Origin: Maribacter halichondriae | Lineage (GTDB): Bacteria; Bacteroidota; Bacteroidia; Flavobacteriales; Flavobacteriaceae | Assembly: GCF_027474825.1 (NCBI RefSeq) | Contig: NZ_CP107030.1 | Location: 744,001 to 808,000 of the forward strand | Direction: 5' to 3' | Length of the DNA stretch: 64,000 nt | Part shown: positions 54,130 through 63,935 of the stretch, piece after piece | How positions within the stretch are numbered: position 1 is the stretch's first letter | Layout: each line of letters opens with the position of its first letter | Notes under the pieces: model-generated | What the model was told of the DNA's origin: nothing | What the model saw: the letters and a program-made list of their open reading frames with translations, nothing else | The model's database searches: none | Position numbers and translations under genes: made by a program

Positions 54130-56787
54130 ATGTACAAAGTCAAAACCTCAATTATCCTTTTAGCCATGGGCATTCTTCTTTTCTCCTGTAAAAAAGAAGT
54201 CAAAACCGAAATAGTCGAAGAATCAAATACGGTTGAAATAGATTCAATTTCTTTTGAGCTTCCCCCGGGCTTTGTGCTCGAAAGCCTATATCAACCTAGC
54301 AAAAATGATCAGGGCTCATGGGTTGCCTTGGCACAAGGACCCAATGAAACGATTTATGCCTGCGATCAGTATGGTAAAATTTATCGTTTCAATGCCCCTA
54401 AGGAGGGATCTACGCTAAGTCCTGAAAATATCAAGCCCCTGGACCTTGAAATCGGGGAGGCACACGGTCTCCTATGGGCGCACAATAGCCTTTATGTGGC
54501 GGTCAATAAAAATTGGGACAACGATGTGCCCGACGAGCAAGAAAATGCCAGCGGTGTGTACAGAATTACGGATACAGATGGCGACGGGGAATTGGATAAG
54601 ATCGAGATGCTCCTAAAGTTGGAAGGCTCTGGCGAACATGGGCCACATAGTTTTGTCGAGAGTCCTGATGGTCAAGAAATTTACTTCATCGCGGGAAACC
54701 ATGTTTTGGTTCCCGAATCCTTATTTGAAAATAGTCGGGTTCCTACCAATTGGGGAGAAGATAATCTGTTCAAACCTTATCTAGACGCCCGTGGGCACGC
54801 CAACGACATCAAGGCCCCTGGAGGCTGGATTGCCAAGTTCAAACCTGACGGCAGCGATTGGACCTTAATTTCCGCAGGATATCGAAATCCGTTCGATATG
54901 GCGTTTAACCAAGATGGCGAACTTTTCGCCTACGACGCCGATATGGAATGGGATATCGGGATGCCTTGGTACCGCCCGACCCGAATCTGTCATGTTACCA
55001 GTGGTAGCGAATACGGTTGGCGCACTGGGTCTGGTAAATGGCCTGCGTACTATCCCGATAATCTTCCGGCGGCGCATAATCTGGAGCAAGGGTCGCCGAC
55101 AGCGGTACTTTCAGCAGCAAATTTGAAGTTTCCGGCCAAATACAAAAACGGACTTCTAATCATGGACTGGAGTTTTGGTACGGTTTATTTTATTGACCTT
55201 AAAGCAGAAGGAAGTTCGTATTCCGCGAAGCGGGAAGAGTTTCTGTCGGGCACTCCCCTACCCCTGACGGATATGATTGCCGGTACCGATGGCAACCTCT
55301 ATTTTGCAACGGGTGGGCGCAGGATCGACTCTCATTTGTTCAGATTACGATATACCGGAAATGATTCCGAAACCGCGGAAAACAGCTCTGATACAGATGC
55401 CGAAAAACTTAGGGTACTACGACATAACATTGAAAAATACCATTCAGAAGTAGCTCCTGAGGCCATTACCTTGGCATGGGAAAATCTTGACCATGCAGAC
55501 CGGTTTATTCGATATGCTTCCCGTGTCGCATTGGAACATCAACCCGTGGTACAATGGCAAGAGCGGTTTTTTTCCGAAGAGAATCCGGCCAAGATTATCG
55601 AAGCCGGAATTGCCTTGGCCCATCAAGGAGATAAAAGTCTTCAGGGTAGAATTCTTGAAAAATTGAATCCTTTGAATTTAGAGTCGCTTAGCGAATACCA
55701 GCAAGTCGCCTTGTTGCGGAATTATACACTCCTGTTTATCCGCATGGGCGAACCTGATGTGCAGCACTCCAAATTAACGGCGCAAAAGCTGAAAACGTAT
55801 TTCCCGTATGCCAGCAACCGATTGAATAGAGAACTTGGATCGTTGTTGTTGTACTTAAAGGATGAGGGAGCAACCACCGAACTGGTAAAGCTTTTGGAAA
55901 AACATGCCCAAGAAAAAACTATCTCAGAAGGTGTCGAAATGCTCTCGGAAGAGGCCACCGAACGTAGCGAACAGTATGGACCACTTATTCGCGATGTCAT
56001 TGCCCAAATGCCGCCCAGCGAATCTATTTACTATGGAATGCTGCTGAGCCATGCCGAAAAAGGTTGGACCAAAGATGCTAGGGAAAAATATTTCACATGG
56101 TTCTTTGATGTGATGAACTCCAAAGGAGGCATGAGCTTTAAGGCCTACATCGAGAACGTACGACAAAAAGCCATGGCAAACGTTCCAAAGGGCCAAAAAG
56201 AATATTTAGAAGAACTTTCAGGTATTTATTCCCCCACCGACGTACTGGCTGACCTTCCGAAACCTATTGGCCCTGGTAAGAATTATACCATGGGTGAAAT
56301 CAATGATATTTATTGGGAGACCAGTAAGGGCTATAAAAGTACGATTGCCAAAGGCGAAAGGGCATACAAAGCGGCCTTGTGCATTTCGTGCCATAGAATG
56401 AAAGGCGAAGGCGGTGCTACCGGGCCAGATCTGACCCAAGCATACTCAAAATTCAATAGCTATAACCTGACCTTTGCCATGGTCAGCCCGAGTGACGAGA
56501 TCTCCGATCAGTATGCCAATACTATTTTTCACAAAAAAGATGGGTCACAAGTTATTGGCAGATTACTTTCGGAAGAAGGAGATTCCCTAGGTATTATGAC
56601 CAATCCATATAATCCGTCATATACTTTGAAATTGGCGAAGTCGAATATAGAAAAACAAGAACTTTCTCCTATTTCGCCTATGCCTCCGGGACTTCTCAAC
56701 CGACTGAACGAAAAAGAAATCATCGATCTTTATGCTTATTTATTGTCAGGAGGGGATAAAGATCATAATATTTATACAGGGAAGTAA
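54130..56787 (+). CDS. Lipoprotein with dehydrogenase-like propeller, HEAT-like region and cytochrome c domain
   Basis: An 885-residue protein with a lipoprotein signal (ILLAMGILLFSCKKE). Residues about 45-430 form a beta-propeller of the glucose/sorbosone dehydrogenase type (GSWVALAQGPNETIYACDQY, IGEAHGLLWAHNSLYVAVNK, ISAGYRNPFDMAFNQDGELF, MEWDIGMPWYRPTRICHVTS, LPLTDMIAGTDGNLYFATGG). A helical middle of about 230 residues follows. The C-terminal cytochrome c domain has the haem motif CISCH in KAALCISCHRMKGEGGATGP and a candidate axial Met in SPMPPGLLN. It resembles the membrane-bound dehydrogenase/haem proteins abundant in Planctomycetes and Bacteroidota. It probably oxidises a sugar and passes electrons to the envelope chain; the substrate is unknown. 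Confidence 0.75.
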   Translation: MYKVKTSIILLAMGILLFSCKKEVKTEIVEESNTVEIDSISFELPPGFVLESLYQPSKNDQGSWVALAQGPNETIYACDQYGKIYRFNAPKEGSTLSPENIKPLDLEIGEAHGLLWAHNSLYVAVNKNWDNDVPDEQENASGVYRITDTDGDGELDKIEMLLKLEGSGEHGPHSFVESPDGQEIYFIAGNHVLVPESLFENSRVPTNWGEDNLFKPYLDARGHANDIKAPGGWIAKFKPDGSDWTLISAGYRNPFDMAFNQDGELFAYDADMEWDIGMPWYRPTRICHVTSGSEYGWRTGSGKWPAYYPDNLPAAHNLEQGSPTAVLSAANLKFPAKYKNGLLIMDWSFGTVYFIDLKAEGSSYSAKREEFLSGTPLPLTDMIAGTDGNLYFATGGRRIDSHLFRLRYTGNDSETAENSSDTDAEKLRVLRHNIEKYHSEVAPEAITLAWENLDHADRFIRYASRVALEHQPVVQWQERFFSEENPAKIIEAGIALAHQGDKSLQGRILEKLNPLNLESLSEYQQVALLRNYTLLFIRMGEPDVQHSKLTAQKLKTYFPYASNRLNRELGSLLLYLKDEGATTELVKLLEKHAQEKTISEGVEMLSEEATERSEQYGPLIRDVIAQMPPSESIYYGMLLSHAEKGWTKDAREKYFTWFFDVMNSKGGMSFKAYIENVRQKAMANVPKGQKEYLEELSGIYSPTDVLADLPKPIGPGKNYTMGEINDIYWETSKGYKSTIAKGERAYKAALCISCHRMKGEGGATGPDLTQAYSKFNSYNLTFAMVSPSDEISDQYANTIFHKKDGSQVIGRLLSEEGDSLGIMTNPYNPSYTLKLAKSNIEKQELSPISPMPPGLLNRLNEKEIIDLYAYLLSGGDKDHNIYTGK

Positions 56788-56833
56788 CTTCTAGTCTTAG
56801 CGCGAGTGTTACACTGGTGCTAGCAGCTGTAGT

Positions 56834-57415
56834 ATGAAAACTATGAGACAATGGAAAATAAAAAAGAAGTTGTCATTAGAAAAACAAGAAGAACTCATTG
56901 GCGTATTAAAAAACCGCTTCTATAAAAATATGGCGCGCCATAAAGGTATTGAGTGGGATAATATACAAGCAAAGCTTGAGGCCAACACCAACAAACTATG
57001 GTCGCTCAATGAAATGGAAAGAACAGGTGGCGAGCCTGATGTTGTAGGGTATGACAAGAAGACGGGCGAATACCTTTTCTACGATTGTGCAGCGGAAAGT
57101 CCGAAAGGACGCAGAAGTATAGCCTATGATTTAGAAGGACAGGAATCAAGAAAAGAATACAAACCAAAGAACAACGCCGTTGATATGGCCGATGCTATGG
57201 GCGTTGAACTTTTAACGGAAACCGAATATAGAACGTTGCAGAACCTTGGAAATTTCGATACTAAAACATCGAGCTGGCTAAAAACGCCTGCCGAGATTAG
57301 AAAAATTGGGGGTGCCATCTTTGGTGATTTTCGTTATGGTAATGTCTTTGTGTATCACAACGGCGCACAATCATATTATGCGGCAAGAGGGTTTCGGGGC
57401 TCGCTGAAGATCTAG
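56834..57415 (+). CDS. DUF4256 domain protein
   Basis: A 193-residue cytoplasmic protein. QEELIGVLKNRFYKNMARHK, GIEWDNIQAKLEANTNKLWS, LNEMERTGGEPDVVGYDKKT, YLFYDCAAESPKGRRSIAYD and the closing VFVYHNGAQSYYAARGFRGS match DUF4256. Function is unknown. It begins 46 bases after the cytochrome gene and ends two bases before the open frame of the P1 peptidase, so co-transcription is likely. Confidence 0.85.
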   Translation: MKTMRQWKIKKKLSLEKQEELIGVLKNRFYKNMARHKGIEWDNIQAKLEANTNKLWSLNEMERTGGEPDVVGYDKKTGEYLFYDCAAESPKGRRSIAYDLEGQESRKEYKPKNNAVDMADAMGVELLTETEYRTLQNLGNFDTKTSSWLKTPAEIRKIGGAIFGDFRYGNVFVYHNGAQSYYAARGFRGSLKI

Positions 57416-57438
57416 GGTTGCAAAGCATCAATTTGAAA

Positions 57439-58632
57439 ATGAAAGAACATTACCTTGGTAATTTACTAAAACAATTGGTTCGAAAGAGACCCATTGCTCC
57501 GGTCTTAAATTTTAGAATATCGTTAATCATACTTCTAATGACTTCGCTACATAGTTTTTCCCAAGATAAAAGAATACGCGATTATGGTATTGAAATCGGT
57601 GTTCTAAAAACCGGAAAGCACAATGCCATTACGGATATCGATGATGTCAGCGTGGGCCATACCACCCTGACTATTGGCGACAGTATAAGAACGGGGGTTA
57701 CCGCCATCGTACCTCATTCGGGCAACATTTTTCGAGAAAAGGTGCCGGCTGCCATCTATATCGCAAATGGTTTTGGCAAATTAGCGGGGTATAGTCAAGT
57801 CAAAGAATTAGGAAATATCGAAACACCGATAATCTTGACCAATACTTTAAGTGTTCCGACGGCCTCCGATGCCTTGATTTCTTATACATTAGATCAAAAA
57901 GGTAATGAAGATGTGCGTTCGGTAAATTCAGTTGTCGGCGAAACCAACGATGGTTGGCTGAATGATATCCGAGGTCGGCACATTACCCAAGAACACGTGT
58001 TGAACGCACTTAAAAATGCCAAAGGTGGTGCCGTTGAAGAAGGAAATATCGGTGCTGGTACGGGTACAATTTGTTTCGGATACAAAGGTGGTATCGGTAC
58101 TTCTTCCCGTGTACTACCCAAATCGTTGGGTGGATATACAGTGGGTGTTTTGGTGCAGTCGAACTTCGGGGGCGTACTTGAAATAAATGGCGTGCCCATA
58201 GCCAAAGAACTGAATACCATTCCCAAACAATTCAATTACGATGTCGATGGCTCATGCATGATGGTCGTAATTACCAATGCGCCCTTAGATGCTAGAAACC
58301 TAGAACGACTTGCAAAAAGAGCCATCATGGGATTAGCAAAAACAGGAGGCATCGCTTCTAATGGCAGTGGAGATTACGTCATAGCACTTTCCACGGCAAA
58401 AGAAAATTTAATAGCCTATTCAAGTGATTCGCTTGTGAAGTCAACTATGGTTCTAAGGAATGATGCCCTGTCCCCCTTGTTTTTAGCGACCATAGAAGCA
58501 ACGGAAGAAGCCATTTTAAACTCTTTGTTCGCAGCGGAAAAAATGATGGGAAGGGAAGGTCATACCGTTGAGGCCATCCCGGTGGAAAAAGTCATCGCTG
58601 TGATGAAAAAATACAATAGAATCAAGAAATAA
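57439..58632 (+). CDS. P1 family peptidase (DmpA/BapA-like aminopeptidase)
   Basis: A 397-residue protein from ATG 57439; a TTG seven codons upstream is the alternative. It has an N-terminal export signal (RISLIILLMTSLHSFSQ) preceded by a long basic n-region. The P1 self-processing fold is clear: IEIGVLKTGKHNAITDIDDV, SVGHTTLTIGDSIRTGVTAI, PAAIYIANGFGKLAGYSQVK, VGAGTGTICF-like GAGTGTICFGYKGGIGTSSR and the cleavage/catalytic Ser in ASNGSGDYVIALS. Such enzymes release N-terminal amino acids or cleave beta-peptides. It lies 23 bases before the BNR-repeat gene. Confidence 0.88.
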   Translation: MKEHYLGNLLKQLVRKRPIAPVLNFRISLIILLMTSLHSFSQDKRIRDYGIEIGVLKTGKHNAITDIDDVSVGHTTLTIGDSIRTGVTAIVPHSGNIFREKVPAAIYIANGFGKLAGYSQVKELGNIETPIILTNTLSVPTASDALISYTLDQKGNEDVRSVNSVVGETNDGWLNDIRGRHITQEHVLNALKNAKGGAVEEGNIGAGTGTICFGYKGGIGTSSRVLPKSLGGYTVGVLVQSNFGGVLEINGVPIAKELNTIPKQFNYDVDGSCMMVVITNAPLDARNLERLAKRAIMGLAKTGGIASNGSGDYVIALSTAKENLIAYSSDSLVKSTMVLRNDALSPLFLATIEATEEAILNSLFAAEKMMGREGHTVEAIPVEKVIAVMKKYNRIKK

Positions 58633-58655
58633 AATCGCCACATAAAACCAAGAAA

Positions 58656-61600
58656 ATGAAAAAACACATTACAATTAATTTACTCTTTTCATTTTTAAGC
58701 TGTGCTATTATAACGGCACAACGAAACTCCAAAACAACAACATTACAAAAAGCTACGATAGACAAAAGTTTTTATGAAGGTCTTGAATGGCGAAATATCG
58801 GCCCTAATCGCGGAGGGCGCTCTTTAGGGTGCGCCGGTAGCCCGGGTCGGCCCAATGAATATTATTTTGGTGCCACCGGTGGCGGACTTTGGAAAACCAC
58901 CGATGGTGGCAACGAATGGGAAGCCGTTACAGACGGTCAAGTAACCAGTTCTTCGGTCGGGGCGGTAGCCGTGGCCGAAACCAATCCTGATATTGTTTAT
59001 ATCGGAATGGGCGAAGTGCAATTAAGAGGAAGTATAACCCAAGGTGACGGAGTCTATAAAACAAAAGATGGCGGCAAGACATGGCGCCATCTCGGTCTGA
59101 AGGAAACACAGGCAGTGGCACGTATTCGAATACACCCTACCAATCCTGATATTGTTTATGTGGCGGCCCTCGGCCACCCGTACGGGGATAATGAAGAACG
59201 TGGTGTTTACAAAAGTACCGATGGAGGCAATACATGGAAAAAAGTGTTATACGTAAGTCCAAAAGCAGGCGCGGTCGATTTGATTATTGACCGAAACAAT
59301 CCAAAAGTTCTGTATGCCAGCACTTGGGAAGTGCAACGAAAAGCATGGAAGATGTGGGGCGGCGGAGGCGATTCCAAATTATGGAAATCGACCGATGGTG
59401 GCGAAACTTGGTCTGATTTGACCAGCAACACAGGTATGCCGGCTCCCCCAATAGGAAAAATCGGAGTGACGGTTTCCCCTGCCGATTCCAATCGGGTGTG
59501 GGCTATTGTCGAGGCTAATGAAGGTGGTGTTTTTCGTTCCGATGATGGTGGAAAGACTTGGGAACGTACCAACGACGAGCGTAAATTACGACAGCGTGCT
59601 TTTTACTATTCAAGAATTTATGCCGACCCTTGGGATAAAGAAACCGTGTATTGCCTCAATACCGGCTTTTACAAATCGACCGATGGTGGCAAGACTTTTG
59701 ACACCACAATGAAAGTCCCACATGGGGACAATCACGACCTCTGGATCGACCCCAATAATCCTGATCGTATGGTCAATTCGAATGACGGTGGTGGCAACGT
59801 AAGTATCAATGGCGGAAAGACCTGGACGGAGCAAGATTATACAACTACCCAGTTCTATCATGTAATGACAACAAGCGATGTTCCTTACCACGTTGCCGGA
59901 GCACAGCAAGACAATAGTACTTTGGCCATGCCAAGCGACGGTTGGGACCATATGCAGGCCCGAGGCCCAAATCATGGATGGTATTATGCCGTCGGTGGCG
60001 GTGAAAGCGGATGGATTACACAACACCCGGAGAACAAGGATATTTTCTATGCCGGAAGCCAAGGTGCCCTATTAACGCGATATGACCGAAGCAATGGACA
60101 GTCAAGGGATATACAAGTATACCCTAGATTTTTCTCGGGAGAACCGGCAAGTGCGCTTCCTGAAAGATGGCAATGGACTTTCCCCATCATGTTCGCTCCG
60201 CAGGAGCCTAATATCATGTATACCTGTTCGCAACATGTTTGGAAAACGACCGATGATGGTCAATCTTGGGAAAAGATAAGTCCGGATCTGACCTATGCGG
60301 ATCCCGAAACCTTGGGCAAAACGGGCGGAGTCATTACCATGGATATGAACGGACCTGAAATCTATGCCACAGTTTTCGCCTTGGCTCCATCCATTCACGA
60401 CATCAATACTATTTGGGCCGGGTCCGATGATGGCAAAATACATATTACGAGAGATGCAGGTAAAAACTGGGAAGATATTACACCCAAAGATTTGCCCAAA
60501 TTCTCAAGGGTCAGCATTATCGATGAATCAAAACATCGGCCCGGCACTTTGTTCTTGGCGGCGAATCGCTATCAGGTCGATGATCGTCAACCCTATGTTT
60601 TCAAGACCCATGATTATGGTAAAACTTGGACAAAGATTATCAACGGAATCGAAGACGGTCATTTCGCTAGGGCGGTACGTGAAGATCCCATTCGTCAAGG
60701 TTTGCTTTTTTTGGCGACCGAACACGGAGTGTATTTTTCTATGAACGATGGCGAATTATGGCAAAGTCTTCAGTTAAAACTTCCGGATACGCCGATTCGC
60801 GATTTGGTGGTCAAGGATAACGATGTGGTTTTAGGTTCCCATGGGAGAGGTTTTTGGATTTTAGATGATATCCAACCTTTACGCCAATATAAAGACGAAA
60901 TGAAAAATCAATCCGCAGTACTTTTTGAACCTGCGGATGCGATGCGTGGCATACAAGATGCCTCGATTCAGTATTATTTAAAAGAGCAACAAGACACCAT
61001 CACTTTGGAGATTCTTGATGCAAATGACCAAATAATCAACACTTTTACTGGAAGCAAGCCCAAATACGAAAAAGACCCCGACCTACCCTGGTGGCAGCAG
61101 GGCGGTTCTTCGAAACCGACTACTGCCAAGGGCATAAATACCTTTACTTGGGATTTACGATATCCGGGCGCGACCGAATTTGATGGTATGATTATCTGGA
61201 GCGCACGTCCGCAAAGAGGGCCCAAAGCCCCATTAGGCACCTATAAAGTCCGTATGAAGACAAAGGACTACGAAAAAACCTATTCCTTTGGTATCCAAAT
61301 GGATCCTAACCTTAAGGGTATCACAGAGTCAGATTTGAAAGAGCAGTTCGAATTGGCGAATAAAATCATGCAAAAGACGACAGCTGCCAATAAGGCGGTA
61401 ATCCGTATTCGGGAAATCAGGAAACAGATAGAATCCAGCAAGGAAAAAATATCCAATGCCGATGTTAAAAAAACCGTAGCTCCATTTCTAGCTAAACTAG
61501 CCGCAGTGGAAGAAGAATTGTACCAAGTAAAAAACCAATCAGGTCAAGACCCTTTAAACTTTCCGATTAAGTTAAATAACCGTTTGGCCTCGCTACGTCG

Positions 61601-61778
61601 AAGTGTTGAGGATGGAGATGCCAAACCGACGGATGGGGCCTACAAGGTTTTTAAAGAACTATCGGCAGAGCTTGAAAAACATTTGGGGAACCTAAAAGCA
61701 ACAATGCAAAACGATCTGCCAAAAGTGAATACCCTATTAAAAAACAGCGGTGCAGAAGCGATTGGAGAGAGCGAATAG
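58656..61778 (+). CDS. Exported BNR/Asp-box (sortilin VPS10-like) repeat protein
   Basis: A 1040-residue protein with an N-terminal signal (INLLFSFLSCAIITAQ). It carries at least ten Asp-box motifs of the S/T-x-D-x-G-x-x-W type (TTDGGNEW, TKDGGKTW, STDGGNTW, STDGGETW, SDDGGKTW, TDDGQSW, TRDAGKNW, THDYGKTW), forming two beta-propellers over about residues 30-730. A GSHGRGFWILDDIQPLRQ segment and a helical C-terminus with Lys/Glu-rich coils follow. This is the common Bacteroidota protein annotated glycosyl hydrolase or sortilin-like; enzyme activity is unproven. It is probably co-transcribed with the P1 peptidase and the TPR lipoprotein. Confidence 0.85.
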   Translation: MKKHITINLLFSFLSCAIITAQRNSKTTTLQKATIDKSFYEGLEWRNIGPNRGGRSLGCAGSPGRPNEYYFGATGGGLWKTTDGGNEWEAVTDGQVTSSSVGAVAVAETNPDIVYIGMGEVQLRGSITQGDGVYKTKDGGKTWRHLGLKETQAVARIRIHPTNPDIVYVAALGHPYGDNEERGVYKSTDGGNTWKKVLYVSPKAGAVDLIIDRNNPKVLYASTWEVQRKAWKMWGGGGDSKLWKSTDGGETWSDLTSNTGMPAPPIGKIGVTVSPADSNRVWAIVEANEGGVFRSDDGGKTWERTNDERKLRQRAFYYSRIYADPWDKETVYCLNTGFYKSTDGGKTFDTTMKVPHGDNHDLWIDPNNPDRMVNSNDGGGNVSINGGKTWTEQDYTTTQFYHVMTTSDVPYHVAGAQQDNSTLAMPSDGWDHMQARGPNHGWYYAVGGGESGWITQHPENKDIFYAGSQGALLTRYDRSNGQSRDIQVYPRFFSGEPASALPERWQWTFPIMFAPQEPNIMYTCSQHVWKTTDDGQSWEKISPDLTYADPETLGKTGGVITMDMNGPEIYATVFALAPSIHDINTIWAGSDDGKIHITRDAGKNWEDITPKDLPKFSRVSIIDESKHRPGTLFLAANRYQVDDRQPYVFKTHDYGKTWTKIINGIEDGHFARAVREDPIRQGLLFLATEHGVYFSMNDGELWQSLQLKLPDTPIRDLVVKDNDVVLGSHGRGFWILDDIQPLRQYKDEMKNQSAVLFEPADAMRGIQDASIQYYLKEQQDTITLEILDANDQIINTFTGSKPKYEKDPDLPWWQQGGSSKPTTAKGINTFTWDLRYPGATEFDGMIIWSARPQRGPKAPLGTYKVRMKTKDYEKTYSFGIQMDPNLKGITESDLKEQFELANKIMQKTTAANKAVIRIREIRKQIESSKEKISNADVKKTVAPFLAKLAAVEEELYQVKNQSGQDPLNFPIKLNNRLASLRRSVEDGDAKPTDGAYKVFKELSAELEKHLGNLKATMQNDLPKVNTLLKNSGAEAIGESE

Positions 61779-61789
61779 ACTATTACAAT

Positions 61790-62751
61790 ATGAAGAATGC
61801 AGTACTATATCTGATTGCCGTGGTCCTCTGCATAGGCTGTCGTAGTGAAAAAAAGAGGAGGCAGTTCCAGCTATTGAAAAATTGGAAACCGTAAACTCCG
61901 AAACCACATTTGTCACCCCACTGGGCAAGGAATATATAATTCCGGAACCCTCGGGGAAAGTGTTGGATCAATACGAGGCCGCTAAAGAAGTTTTTGAACA
62001 AGACCCTGACAATCCTGAGAATATCATCTGGTATGGGAGAAGAACCGCCTATTTGGGAAACTATGAAGATGCCATTGGTATATATTCCGAGGGTATTGAG
62101 AAATTTCCGGATAATCCTCGATTTTATAGACATCGAGGGCATCGATATATATCTATAAGAGCTTTTGACAAGGCCATTGCCGATTTCGAAAAAGCGGCAA
62201 CACTCATCGAAGGTACCGGTAACGAAATTGAACCCGATGGCATGCCCAATGCCATGAATATTCCTGTCAGCACGTTACACGGTAATATCTGGTACCATTT
62301 GGGGTTGGCCTATTATCTAAAGTATGATTACGAAAATGCGTACGAGGCCTATTTAAAATGCCGTGAATCCGGAGATAATGATGACAATCTGGTCTCAAGT
62401 ACCCATTGGCTTTATATGATCCAAAGAAGATTGGGCAACAACGAACTTGCCGATAAAATGTTGGACCCCATTCATAAAGATGCCGAAGTTATTGAAAACG
62501 ACAACTATTATACCCTTTGTAAGTTTTATAAAGGAATGATTCCGATAGATTCCATACAATCCATAGAAATTGGTAGTCCATCTTCCGATGCCGTCGCCTA
62601 TGGGCTGGCCAACTGGTATTTTTACAATGATGAAAAAGAAAAATCCAAGGAGGTTATGGAAGGTCTGGTAGAAAGTAGCGCATGGAGTTCCTTTGGATAT
62701 ATTGCCGCGGAGAGTGATCTAATCCAGTATTTTCACAAGAAGAGCAACTAA
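61790..62751 (+). CDS. TPR-repeat lipoprotein (one-base break at 61848-61854)
   Basis: The ATG at 61790 gives KNAVLYLIAVVLCIGCRSEK, a textbook lipoprotein signal, but that frame stops soon after. The main frame (AVPAIEKLETVNSETTFVTP onwards) has no start codon of its own except a TTG at 61882. One more A in the A7 run at 61848-61854 joins them into 320 residues. The body contains tetratricopeptide-like repeats (NIIWYGRRTAYLGNYEDAIG, YSEGIEKFPDNPRFYRHRGH, SIRAFDKAIADFEKAATLIE, YHLGLAYYLKYDYENAYEAY, GLANWYFYNDEKEKSKEVME). A protein-binding role at the membrane is likely. It lies 11 bases after the BNR gene. Confidence 0.75.
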
Positions 62752-62792
62752 ATTGATTGATTTTCCGTTCGTCGCGAAACTTCTCAATTCAC

Positions 62793-62800
62793 TACTTTTG
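62793..62800 (+). promoter_or_regulatory. -7 promoter element TACTTTTG before rpe
   Basis: This is an exact TAnnTTTG match 23 bases before the rpe ATG at 62824. Confidence 0.5.
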
Positions 62801-62823
62801 CATTAAATAACAAGCGTACCGCC

Positions 62824-63507
62824 ATGGGTAACATAAAAATAGCTCCATCACTATTGGCCTCAGATTTTGGAAATCTTCAACGCGATGTTGAAATGGTCAA
62901 CAATAGTGATGCAGACTGGCATCATATCGATGTGATGGATGGAGTATTCGTTCCGAACATTTCTTACGGAATGCCCGTGATCAAGGCGATACAAAAACAT
63001 GCCACGAAACCTTTGGACGTACATTTGATGATTATCGACCCCGATCGCTACATCGACACTTTTGCCGAATTGGGGGCTGCAATTCTAACGGTGCACTACG
63101 AGGCCTGCACCCATCTACATAGAACCCTACAGGCTATAAAAGCTAAAGGAATGCAAGCTGGTGTCGCACTAAATCCGCATACAAACATCAACGTGCTTGA
63201 AGATACAATCAAAGATATCGACCTCGTCTGTATGATGAGTGTCAATCCGGGGTTCGGTGGGCAGTCGTTTATCGAAAATACCTATAATAAAGTACGTGAC
63301 CTTAAGGCGTTGATTCAGCACAAAAGGGCCAAGACGCTTATTGAAATAGACAAAAAAAAAAAAAAAAAAAAAGGTGGTGTAACCTCACAAAATGCTAAGG
63401 CCCTTGTCAATGCGGGAGCCGACGTACTCGTTGCCGGAAGTTTTGTTTTCAAATCCAAAAATCCCACCACTACTATTGCAGAATTGGCAAACTTGGCCAG
63501 CACCTAA
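62824..63507 (+). CDS. rpe: Ribulose-phosphate 3-epimerase with a poly-Lys insertion in the active-site loop
   Basis: Interconverts ribulose-5-phosphate and xylulose-5-phosphate in the pentose phosphate pathway. TIM-barrel motifs: IAPSLLASDFGNLQRDVEMV (Ser9), WHHIDVMDGVFVPNISYG (His34, Asp36), DVHLMIIDPDRYI (His67), MMSVNPGFGGQSFI. The catalytic Asp176 in LIEID should be followed directly by the phosphate-binding GGVTSQNAKAL. Here seven Lys (177-183), from 21 A residues, separate them. Without the insert the protein would have 220 residues, normal for the family. The insertion is in frame but would disrupt catalysis, so an assembly artefact is likely. The gene overlaps the CBS gene by four bases at the stops. 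Confidence 0.9.
   Translation: MGNIKIAPSLLASDFGNLQRDVEMVNNSDADWHHIDVMDGVFVPNISYGMPVIKAIQKHATKPLDVHLMIIDPDRYIDTFAELGAAILTVHYEACTHLHRTLQAIKAKGMQAGVALNPHTNINVLEDTIKDIDLVCMMSVNPGFGGQSFIENTYNKVRDLKALIQHKRAKTLIEIDKKKKKKKGGVTSQNAKALVNAGADVLVAGSFVFKSKNPTTTIAELANLAST
63352..63372 (+). repeat. Run of 21 A residues inside rpe
   Basis: A perfect 21-base A homopolymer lies between GAC (Asp176) and GGT GGT (Gly184-Gly185) of rpe. Most other A-runs discussed in this window are 5 to 9 bases long. Confidence 0.95.
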
Positions 63508-63935
63508 TATTGATCCAACAGGTATTTGATTAAATCTGTAGTGGTTACGATTCCCACTAATTTTTCGTCTTGAACGACAGGCAATGCGTGATATTCCTTT
63601 TCGGCCAAAATCTCGGCTACCTCTTTGATGGTAACATCAGCTGGGATACTCTGAATATTTTTGGCCATTACCTGAGGTACCGTGAACATATTATATACGA
63701 TTGTTTCCACACTTTCCTCATCTTCATAGGCGCCATCGGCAAAACTTATTCTAAGCAGATCGGTAAGGCTCAGCATGCCTATTACTCTTTCCCCATCTAC
63801 AACGGGAATATGACGAATTTTATGCTCCTTAAAAAGGCGCTCAGCAGTATCAAGTCCATCGGTTTTGTTCAGCACTACCAGATTGGTGGTCATAATAGTG
63901 GAAATCGGAGTTCTTTGTCTAAGGCTCATAATCAA
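63504..63935 (-). CDS. CBS-domain pair protein
   Basis: A 143-residue protein made of two CBS domains: TPISTIMTTNLVVLNKTDGL, ERLFKEHKIRHIPVVDGERV, IGMLSLTDLL and then VPQVMAKNIQSIPADVTIKE, VAEILAEKEYHALPVVQDEK, LVGIVTTTDLIKYLL. Paired CBS modules bind adenosyl nucleotides such as AMP or ATP and act as sensors. No other domain is attached. The start can be Met1 or Met3. It is convergent with rpe, with four bases of overlap. Confidence 0.9.
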   Translation of the reverse strand: MIMSLRQRTPISTIMTTNLVVLNKTDGLDTAERLFKEHKIRHIPVVDGERVIGMLSLTDLLRISFADGAYEDEESVETIVYNMFTVPQVMAKNIQSIPADVTIKEVAEILAEKEYHALPVVQDEKLVGIVTTTDLIKYLLDQY

